DNA of 46,764 bases from Bacteroidota bacterium (GTDB taxonomy: Bacteria > Bacteroidota > Bacteroidia > AKYH767-A > OLB10), in contig JADJPB010000007.1 in the NCBI GenBank assembly GCA_016713445.1, positions 1 to 46,764 of the forward strand. The letters run 5' to 3'. The notes beneath the pieces were generated by a model. It saw nothing but the letters and a program-made list of their open reading frames with translations. It made no database searches and was not told the origin of the DNA. The position numbers and the translations under genes were made by a program. Shown here piece by piece: positions 39,316-46,764 of this stretch (positions are counted from its first letter, which is position 1; each line of letters starts with the position of its first letter).

Positions 39316-40954
39316 TCAAATGAGATCGAATTTTTTTGCATAACGGCTTTCAGTTCCAATAGCTTTTTCTTCAATTAAATCTAATAGCAATTGTTTTTCA
39401 TTTTTGCTCCAAGAGTTAATCCCCCCACCGGCATTGAGATAAAGAGCTATTCTTTCGATACCTGATAGAAGTGATAAGTATTTTTTGTCATCCTTAAGTT
39501 TTAACTCTTTCCTTAATGCTATCAATGATTGCTGAGTTGCCTTTTTCAGGTCTCCAATAAATTTTTTTCGGATGAAACGAGTAACCGCAGCACCCAGTTG
39601 TATGGTGTCGAATTTTGATTTTGAGAGCGAGGTATTTTCTTTAATCGAAAATCCTAATTCTTCTTCTGCCAAAAACTTAAGCGTTTTTGCAGAAGTGCTT
39701 TTTATTTTACCTGATTTTAATTTGGCGAATTCTTTTGTAGCTAATGTTTGATGCAATTTAGAAAGGGGTCTGTATCCGAGCTTATAGTAAAACCAGAATG
39801 CCCCACTCGCAATTCCTTCGGGGTTACCCCGCCCTACTTGATACGGTTCCGCAATGAAATAATCGGGATTGAATTCTTGAGAATAGACGCGCATGAGTTG
39901 TGCAAAGAACCATGTAGATTCACCACCTCGGTACGAAGGAAAAATATTGAGTCCTATCTTAGCCATTGATCCTAGGAGCCATGTTCCTCCGTAAGCATAT
40001 GGCATCAGATTTTTAAAAGCAAAGAAGCCAATGTATGCGTCTACAGCTTGTCGATGTGGCGAATCTAATCCAAGCAAAACGATATCCAAACCTCTTTCTA
40101 ATCGATAATAGGTGATATCATTTAGATCCGTGTTTGTCCCCGGATCCGTCTCTCTGTAAAGACTGATAAGCTGGAATCGAATGGAGGTGATGAGCTGTTT
40201 TTTCTCTCTTAAAGTTAAAGGAGAAGGAGGCGGCAATGGTGATTTTATGATTTCATCTAAGTTAAATTTCTTTAGCAACTCTTCTTTATGATGAAATTGT
40301 GCACGATTCAATCCTTTAATGGTTGACCTGGATGGAAGTGTTGTTAAATCAATTTTAATGTACAATTCCAATTGTTCCATTAGTTGACTAGCGATGCGAT
40401 TACTTAATTGGGCCTTGGAGAACAATTGAAGTAGAAATTAAGTTGCTTGCATTTATTTTTCCTGCTATCTCCTGCATCCACGAGATTGTGTTTTCAGTTT
40501 CTCCATCTGTGTATTGTTCCTTTAATGATAAAGGAAGCAAAGAAGAAATGACAGAACTCAACCTTTCCTCCGGAGCACCAAAACTGTCAAAGCTTACATC
40601 TTTAGGATATTCTTTGGCAAGCCATACAACTAATTCGTAACTGAAGATCGCATTCCACACGTCCCAATTACTCCTGATTGTTCAAAGGGGCCCTCTGTTT
40701 TTTTTTCTTCGGATTGATTGAAGTATATTATGGTTGATTTTTTTCTGAAGTTGAATCAGTTTTTTAAGAACTTAATGCCCGATGGATGCGCTTTTAGAAA
40801 AAGTAATGTCTCATGTAAATTTAGTAAATCAGAATCTGTAAATAGAGTTTCCTCAAGCAAAATTGAGACTAGTCGTTCTTTTTTTTTAAGCGAAGTTGAA
40901 TCAAAGAAGGCTTTAATCCGAGTTAGTTCTCGGATATCTTTTGGAATTATTCAT
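39316..40954 (-). CDS. Conserved Bacteroidota hypothetical protein, GNAT-like C-terminal half (frameshifted)
   Basis: About 540 codons when frames are joined. N-terminal text: IPKDIRELTRIKAFFDSTS, RLVSILLEETLFTDSDLLNL, ETLLFLKAHPSGIKFL; middle: LVVWLAKEYPKDVSFDSFG; C-terminal 369-residue open frame with ITYYRLERGLDIVLLGLDSP, NLMPYAYGGTWLLGSMAKIG, NIFPSYRGGESTWFFAQLMR, AEPYQVGRGNPEGIASGAFW and YYKLGYRPL. The FRGGES..F.Q..R, YQ.G.GNPEG..SGAFWFYYkLGf.P pattern is strongly conserved in Bacteroidota proteins I recall as hypothetical, and resembles an acetyltransferase-like fold. No function is assigned. Starts at 40954 because the N-terminal helices begin there. Confidence 0.6.
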
Positions 40955-41219
40955 GGAAAAATAAAATTAATTGCCCTGAAAATTTAATCAATGACAAAAG
41001 TCATTTCCGGTAAAAAGTCATAAAAAAGGCGTGAATAAATCACGCCAATCTTTTAATCTCCCTTCGACTAGCTCAGGGAGCACTTTTCGGCAGGCTCAGG
41101 AGAATCTATCATCTACCAATTTTCTAGCGAAGTCCAACATTTTAATATTTGAGAGAATTATCTAACTGATTTTCCTTAGTCTATCAATTCTTTGAACAAA
41201 AACCAAACTCGCAAATTCA
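40955..41219. other. Intergenic region with terminator and CTCAGGG repeat
   Basis: No gene. Besides the minus-strand terminator it has CCCTTCGACTAGCTCAGGG (41061-41079) and GGCAGGCTCAGG, relatives of GCCTGCCCTGAGCATAGTCG at 36360-36390. Confidence 0.4.
41022..41046 (-). terminator. Rho-independent terminator on the minus strand
   Basis: On the minus strand GGCGTG, loop ATTTATT and CACGCC are followed at once by TTTTTT. It ends transcription coming from prc through the hairpin repeat array. Confidence 0.75.
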
Positions 41220-41452
41220 CCTCAGAAGTGCACTCCTACCTAAAGACTTCTCAGAGCGCAGCAATTCACCCATGAAGTACAGTGCGTTGCACAGACTTCA
41301 TGGCGCAGCAATTACCCATGAAGTACAGTGCGTTGCACAGACTTCATGGCGCAATTTACCCATGAAGTTCAGAGCGTTGTACAGACCTCAGAGCGCAGCA
41401 ATTCACCCATGAAGTACAGTGCGTTGCACAGACTTCATGGCGCAGCAACTAC
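41220..41452. repeat. 46-bp hairpin tandem repeat array
   Basis: One divergent unit (about 41225-41271) and four closer units starting at 41272, 41318, 41362 and 41409. Each reads ATGAAGTACAGTGCGTTGC, ACAGACTTCATGGCGCAGC, AATTCACCC, and its first 30 bp form an imperfect hairpin (ATGAAGT/ACTTCAT and GTGC/GCAC). A single relative is at 29763-29792. The last unit overlaps the 3' end of the prc reading frame. Confidence 0.8.
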
Positions 41453-43076
41453 CAACTTGCCAATTTGCAATTTCCTTAATTCCCGCAATCTTCATTCTCG
41501 AAAAACTATCATCATCCAACGACTCCAACGCTTTTTCTACAAAGACATTGATATCATTGATGATATAATAGTACGCGCTCGTATTCCAAAGGTCGCGTGC
41601 TATGAGTGCTTTCAGTTGGGTGCGGATGAGGCGGTCAGATGTTTTTAAACCTTCTTCGTTTTTCTTGGTTCCTTTTTTTCTCAGCATACTCCACAAATTT
41701 GTTGACGAAATCATTGCTAATCACAAATCCTTTTTTGAAAGCATACACATCTTTGTATTGCGCTTTTAAGGAAGCTCGGTTCTCATCTACATACGTTAAT
41801 GTAAAATCATTCATGGTTCCGCTTCTTCTAATTTCATCGTAATAGCGAGAACTTAAACTCGTATCTAATCCAACAAAGATGTCAGGCATAATACCACCAC
41901 CACCGTATACTACTCTTCCACCATTGGTTTCGTATTTCAAGGAATCATTGAATGCGATACTGTCGGCGTGATACAATTCACCATGTTCAAATCGCTTGCT
42001 CAAATCCAATTCGTAATTTTCGTCACCAGCTTCATACGACTTTTGAATACATCTTCCGCTAGGTGTATGATAACGAGCAATGGTTAATCGAACGGCTGAT
42101 CCATCAGGAAGCGGATATGGTTTTTGCACCAACCCTTTCGCAAATGTTCTTCTTCCAATAACTAAACCACGGTCCCAATCTTGTATAGCTCCTGAAACAA
42201 TTTCGCTTGCTGAAGCAGAGCTTTCATCAACCAGCACAATTAATTTTCCCTTCTCCCATCCACCAGTATTCGTTGAATAAGATTCTTGTTTCGGATTATT
42301 TCTTCCTTCCGTATAAACGATACGCTTTCCTATCGTTAAAATTCATCGGCTAATTCAATGGCTCTGTTCAAGTATCCACCACCGTTTCCACTTAAGTCTA
42401 AAATTAAACTTTGAATATTATTTTTCTCTTTTAAATCTTTAAGCGCATCACGGAATTCATCAACCGTAGTGTCGGCGAAACGAGCGATTTTAATATAGCC
42501 AACCCCCGGTGCTGCTTCATAAGAAGCTTCTACGCTATACAATGGAATTTTATCGCGCGTAATATTGAATACAATCAACTCGGGAACATCTCTTCTCGCA
42601 ATACTCACTTTTACTTTGGTGCCCTTGTCGCCACGAAGTTTTTTGAGTACATCATTATTTTTGATTCCAATTCCAGCAACTGTGGTATCATTAATTAAAA
42701 CAATCCGATCGCCAGAGCGAATGCCCAACTTTTCACTTGGACCTCCGCTGATGGTTTGCGTTACCATGATGGTGTCATCTAAAATATTGAATTGGATTCC
42801 GACGCCTTCAAACTTTCCGACAAGTGGCTCATTCGTTGCCTTTAATTCATCCGCAGGAATGTAAACAGAGTGTGGATCTAAATCTTTTAGCAAGGCACGA
42901 ATAGCACTTTCTGTAATTTTGTTCTGATCCACAGAATCCACATAGGCATAGCTGACCATGTTCAACAGTGCATCAAACTTTTGAGGATGCCGCTGTATTT
43001 TGTGCTACACTTTGTAAACTTAAACTGACGCTAACAGCGACAGTATAAATATTTTTGACCAATTTTTCATTTTCAT
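41403..43076 (-). CDS. C-terminal processing peptidase, S41 family (frameshifted)
   Basis: Signal segment WSKIFILSLLASVSLSLQSV, then FDALLNMVSYAYVDSVDQNK. PDZ domain: EGVGIQFNILDDTIMVTQTI, GGPSEKLGIRSGDRIVLIND. S41 core: VGYIKIARFADTTVDEF, SLILDLSGNGGGYLNRAIEL, LIVLVDESSASASEIVSGAI with the catalytic Ser, and GRRTFAKGLVQKPYPLPDG with the catalytic Lys. It is a periplasmic or outer-membrane serine protease that trims C-termini of envelope proteins. Frame changes occur near 43010, 42340 and 41645. The last 17 codons run into the last 46-bp repeat unit, so the C-terminal residues QVGSCCAMKSVQRTVLHG are repeat-encoded. Confidence 0.9.
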
Positions 43077-43223
43077 TATATTCTTCTCTTCTTGGTGTTA
43101 ATGATTGACGTAAAAATCTCTAAATTATTGTTTGTAGGGATGAACTTTACATTCGATTGGCAAGATAAATAAAGCCACCACAAAAAATGATTGCAGTGGC
43201 CCAATTTCTTACAGAAGTCAATT
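43077..43223. other. Intergenic region between ferritin and prc
   Basis: It contains the ferritin terminator and the prc promoter region; no gene. Confidence 0.3.
43166..43200 (-). terminator. Terminator-like hairpin after ferritin
   Basis: On the minus strand GCCACTGCA and TGTGGTGGC pair at 7 of 9 positions around a T-rich loop and are followed by TTTATTTATC. It begins 24 bp after the ferritin stop. Confidence 0.5.
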
Positions 43224-43724
43224 TTATTTTTCTCCCTCAGGAATCATCGTCTCCAAGTCTCTGTCGAAGAGATACATGCCGCCCTTGTCGCCTCCAATTA
43301 AATTGAGTTTGTCGAGCAAGTTACGGGCTAAACGCTCCTCTTCAATTTGTTCGAAACATACCACTGTAGGAAGTTGTGAGTAGTATAATCTTTCTCAGCA
43401 AGGCAATTATCAACCAATTTATTTATTTCATTGCTCACTTTAACTTCATGTTTCAAGAGTTGTTCAAACACTTCGTTTACATTTTAAAGTTGACAGGTGG
43501 GCTCTTCAAGGCGGTAATTGGGACACCCCACCACGTTCATTTACGAATTTGATTAGCTTCAGCATGTGTTGACGCTCTTCGTCACTATGGCGATATAAAA
43601 ATGCGCTCACACCATTATATCCGGAACGTTCAGCCCAAGAAGCCATCGCAAGGTAAAATTGTGATGAGTCGGATTCCATAGCTATTTGCTGGTTCAGTAA
43701 TTTTTCTATTTTCTTTGAGATCAT
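43224..43724 (-). CDS. Ferritin (frameshifted)
   Basis: MISKKIEKLLNQQIAMESDS starts a bacterial ferritin; Glu17 (AMES), and Glu and His of DEERQHMLKLIKF fit the diiron ferroxidase centre. After indels near 43500 and 43380 the frame continues VNEVFEQLLKHEVKVSNEIN, KDYTTHNFLQWYVSEQ-IEEE, RLARNLLDKLNLIGGDKGGM and YLFDRDLETMIPEG. At about 166 residues it has normal length. It stores iron as ferric mineral in a 24-mer shell in the cytoplasm. The indels fall in short homopolymers. Confidence 0.9.
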
Positions 43725-43900
43725 GATCGTTTAATTTGATATGTAAATTTAATAGGTTTTAAGTAATAACAACAACTGAAATGCAGGAGAGTTTGGACTG
43801 GAGGCTGAAAACTTCGAAAATAGAAGATTATTCTTCTACTTTGGATTCGATTTCAGCAACTATTGAGTACTTTATTAGGCTTAAATAGGGGTCAACCACT
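43725..43900. other. Intergenic region, no feature seen
   Basis: 176 bp of AT-rich sequence between the ferritin start and the phosphopantetheinyl transferase stop. No coding similarity is recognised; it probably holds the ferritin promoter. Confidence 0.3.
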
Positions 43901-44559
43901 TTAAATCGAAATGCAAATGGGAATTTCGAAGTGTTCTTGGTCCATCGAATAAGAAATCACTTGCCCATCAACTTGTAAGGATTTTACTTCATATAAACAC
44001 CCATTTTTAAGATGCAATTTTGCGTGGTATCAATATCATCGATTCGTGATTGGAGTCCAGTGCCCATAGCTTTCAGTATGGCTTCTTTACGCGTCCAAAG
44101 AGTAAAAAAATCTAAATCTGAAGAAATAAATTGTTGTTCGTTGCTGTGAAAATGTAGTTTCGCAATTTCCAGGAATGGTGCTGATGGTCGGATCGTTTCA
44201 ATATCAATTCCTCCTTCTGCAGGACCGAAATAGAAGACCAAATGTTTACCTGATCGACTCATATTAAAATAAAAGGGTGTGTTCTGTAGTTCAGGTTTGC
44301 CGAAGGGGTTTACCGTGAGATGCACATCCTGGAGAAATGTTTAACCAATGTGATAGATATTTTCTTAATAAATGATGCTGGTAAACAAAAGGAGTTTTTG
44401 TGTTGCTCAAAAATATAACGAGAAGCCCTGATGGACTCTTCTTCCGTATAATAAATTCTCGGAGAGATTCTGGAAATTTAGTGTGGAGTATAAAACATTG
44501 TGAAAACGGATTCAATGTTTCCACTTTATAGCAGCAGAAACAAATGTATTTAACTCCAT
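43901..44559 (-). CDS. 4'-phosphopantetheinyl transferase, Sfp-like (frameshifted)
   Basis: Joined frames give ESIRASRYIFEQHKNSF (the R...F...R region), LTVNPFGKPELQNTPFYFNM then SRSGKHLVFYF (the FNlSHs motif with SRS), GGIDIETIRP with metal-binding Asp and Glu, and the signature FFTLWTRKEAILKAMGTGL. The C-terminus is LYEVKSLQVDGQVISYSMDQ. The enzyme attaches the phosphopantetheine arm to carrier proteins, here probably the T domain of the adjacent NRPS. The start ATG at 44559 overlaps the NRPS stop (44550), which implies translational coupling and supports the start choice. At least three indels lie in the first half. Confidence 0.82.
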
Positions 44560-46764
44560 TGATTTATCGCAATATTTTTCAAGCTCGTCTCCAATTTTTC
44601 AGCCAAAAATTCAACATTCGGAGGCCAAAAGATGCTATTGTGATCCCGGGAGCGAATAAAACTTCAACTTTCCCATTCACATAGTGGGACCATCCAAGAT
44701 CATTATCTTTATTCGTTATTGTAATAACTGTCTTTTGCGCGAACTAATAATATATCCCCATCAAACTCACGAATTTTATAGCTCATAAGTGCATCGTGAC
44801 ACGCTTCTTCAACTCTTCGGAAATAAGCTGCAGATTCTGCTCCGATCATCTCAGTTACTTTATATTTTTCGAGCCATGACTCAATATCATTATTTCTTTC
44901 TTGCTGCTTTTTCGCTTCAAAATAACTTTTACCTTCATCTTTGTCTGCTTTGGCCAATTCCACGGCACGTTTCATAAAACGTTCAGCTAATAATTGTACA
45001 TCTACAATTTGTTTCATTCCTGTAGGTAGAAAATCTTTTTTCTTGGCGGCATCTATATCAAAAAGACACAGAAATCCTATCTCTTGCCCGGCTTCTCTTA
45101 ACTGAAGAGCCATTTCGTATGCCAGATATCCGCCAAAGGAACCTCCAGCTAAATAATAAGGCCCCTCAGGTTGTACTGCACGAATGGCGTTAATATGATA
45201 AGCCGCCATTGTTTTCATCTCGTGGAATGGAGTATCTATTCCATTTAGACCGTATGCCTGAAGTCCATAGCTCGGTTGACTACCTGTTAGACGTTGTCCT
45301 AAACCATGGTATTTAAAAACATTTCCGCTAATTCCATGCGCAAAAAATAAGGGTTTGTTAATTCCTCCTTCACGCAAGGACACGATTGGATTCCACACCT
45401 TTTCGTCTTCATGTTGTTCATAAAGAGAACTCAATTCTCGAATGGTAGAAGAGGTGAAGAGAACAGCCAAGGGTAATTTTTTTCCTGTTGATTTTTCCAG
45501 GTCAACCATTATTTTCACTGCTAAGATAGATGACCTCCGAGTTGAAAAAATTATCATCCAGTCGAATGTTTGGAATTTGAAGTACTTCTTCCCATAAACT
45601 AAGAATACTTTTTTGTAACGGAGTTGTGATTCTTCTGCTTGATGAATTTTTTTATATTTGATTGCCCTGGTTGTGTGGCGCTTTTCGATCAATTTTTTCC
45701 ATTGGGAGTAAGTGGAAAATCTTGCAAGGGGAATCCATATCGCCGGAATCATATATTCAGGCAATTGTTTTCCAATGGAATTTTACACCGACTTTAATCC
45801 CTTCTGATGGTTCATTGAAGTTGGTTTAAACCAGGTAACCAAAACATTTGACCAAATGCATCAGGGGAAGTAAGTACGACAGACTGTTAAATTTCTTCAC
45901 AAGTATTGAGTGCAGTTTCAATCTCTCCTAGTTCAATCCGAAACCCTACTTTAACTTGATGATCAAAACGATTTAGGAAATAAAGGTATCCTGACAGATC
46001 CATCATCACTCGGTCTCCAGTTTTGTAAACCATACCTTCACCATCTGGTGATGGAATAAATTTTTCACGTGTCAAGCTAAGCGCGATTTAAATACCCGGC
46101 AGAAACACCCTCACCGCCAATCCATAGCTCTCCAGAAACGCCAACAGGGCAAGGCTGGCCATGTTCATTCATGATGAATGTTTTTGTGTTGGCTAAGGTT
46201 TTCCAATGGAAAGGATTCCGTCACGTTGTCGGTTTAATGTATGATCTGTAACAAGGGGAGACCGTCGACCATATCGTGATTTTCTGTGGGGCAAAATAAA
46301 TATCCAGACATCACGATTGCAGGATAAAAGTTTTTGAAGTTCTACACGCAATGCTTCACCACCACAAAGTACGGCAAGGTCCTTTTTCCTTCCCATCCGC
46401 CCGTGAAAAGGAGGTCGTGGGTTGCGGGAGTAGCTTGTATAAATCGAATAGCTTTCTGGTCAATATAATTACTTAACCATCGAGGATCCATCGCTTGTGT
46501 TTTATTTGCAAGATGCAATCCTGCCTCATGCACACACATGAAAAATTCCAACACACGGAAATGTCAGAACGAAATGGTGGAAACCGATAAGAATCTCTCT
46601 TCTCGATCAACCCCATTTTCCGGAGCAAGATCATTTGTAGTAAACCATCGCAGAAATATGTCGAACAGCAACGCCTTTTGGGTTTTCCTGTGGATCCAGA
46701 GGTGTAAAGTGCTATGCCAATGTATCCAGAATTAACTTCCTTTGGTATATCCACACTACCGTTG
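44550..46764 (-). CDS. Non-ribosomal peptide synthetase, A-T-TE module (partial at 5' end, frameshifted)
   Basis: The gene runs off the window end. The adenylation domain has motif A3 LYTSGSTGKPK at about 46655, A4 STISFDISVLEFFMCVHEAG, TPATHDLL, LCGGEAL, A5-A6 text GVSGELWIGGEGVSAGYLNR, A7 YKTGDRV, and A8 FDHQVKVGFRIELGEIETAL. The thiolation domain has DDNFF and GGHSILAVKIM near 45540, in which the Ser carries phosphopantetheine. The type I thioesterase reads KPLFFAHGISGNVFKYHGLG, GGSFGGYLAYEMALQLREAG (nucleophile Ser) and GDHNSIFWPPNVEFL. No condensation domain is seen after the A domain. Indels are frequent. The order A-T-TE means a terminal or single-module synthetase; the amino acid selected cannot be read because of the indels. 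Confidence 0.87.

Noticed and set aside
41220..41452. CRISPR array
   Set aside because: The 46-bp units abut each other, leaving no spacers; the hairpin structure and the single dispersed relative point to an intergenic repeat.
1..46764. tRNA, rRNA or riboswitch genes
   Set aside because: Reading both strands for T-loop (GGTTCGAATCC-like) words and rRNA motifs gave no convincing candidate; no covariance search could be run.

Overview
The window comes from a low-GC member of the Bacteroidota. Evidence: five large secreted proteins end in a type IX secretion (T9SS) type A sorting domain with a YPNPS-type core; sigma-ABfr-like promoter boxes (TAnnTTTG) are present; RluB carries the long charged N-terminal extension usual in this phylum; the SOS regulator is an XRE/S24 protein rather than a classical LexA. 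I cannot fix the genus. Many conserved genes (rluB, dnaE2, dinB, msbA-like, deoC, prc, ferritin, NRPS) continue without loss of protein similarity in a shifted frame after a single-base indel, often in a homopolymer. This looks mainly like uncorrected long-read indel error, so split genes are annotated as one locus spanning all frames. A few loci (TetR and pirin remnants near 13.4-14.0 kb) look like true pseudogenes.

Layout. 0-2.5 kb: YraN-family protein and RluB pseudouridine synthase. 2.6-4.0 kb: an intact IS3-family element with overlapping orfA/orfB and a probable -1 frameshift site. 4.1-9.6 kb: two T9SS cargo proteins around a YedK/SRAP abasic-site protein. 9.7-13.2 kb: accessory island with a CoiA-like nuclease plus DUF2971-like pair, a GT25-like glycosyltransferase, and an AbiE-like winged-helix/nucleotidyltransferase toxin-antitoxin candidate with a palindromic putative operator. 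13.4-14.0 kb: remnants of a pirin and a TetR regulator. 14.2-18.0 kb: operon-like run of a small Cys-rich exported protein, an MbnP-like lipoprotein, a T9SS propeller protein and a small CxxGCH lipoprotein. 18.1-22.0 kb: pirin, 7TM-AraC regulator, FG-GAP/ASPIC secreted protein.

22.6-32.4 kb holds the SOS mutagenesis genes: dnaE2 and dinB on the minus strand, and, divergently, a GxxExxY protein and the S24 LexA-like regulator. Between dinB and dnaE2 sits a T9SS cargo gene flanked by about 100-bp direct repeats, and dnaE2 itself is interrupted by repeat-like DNA and lacks a segment. 32.5-43.7 kb is a mosaic of YceI, pirin, MsbA-like ABC exporter, a second GxxExxY protein, deoC, an exported protein with a DnaJ-type zinc finger, a conserved hypothetical, an S41 C-terminal protease and ferritin. 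43.9-46.8 kb is the 3' end of an NRPS (A-T-TE) overlapping a phosphopantetheinyl transferase gene.

The most striking feature outside genes is the density of short dispersed palindromic and tandem repeats. At least fifteen copies of a TCGCGA(R)GC(Y)TCGCGA-type palindrome, a 65-bp tandem array, a 46-bp hairpin array and other families fill nearly every intergenic gap, and some families also lie inside dnaE2 and at the 3' end of prc. No tRNA, rRNA or CRISPR array was recognised.
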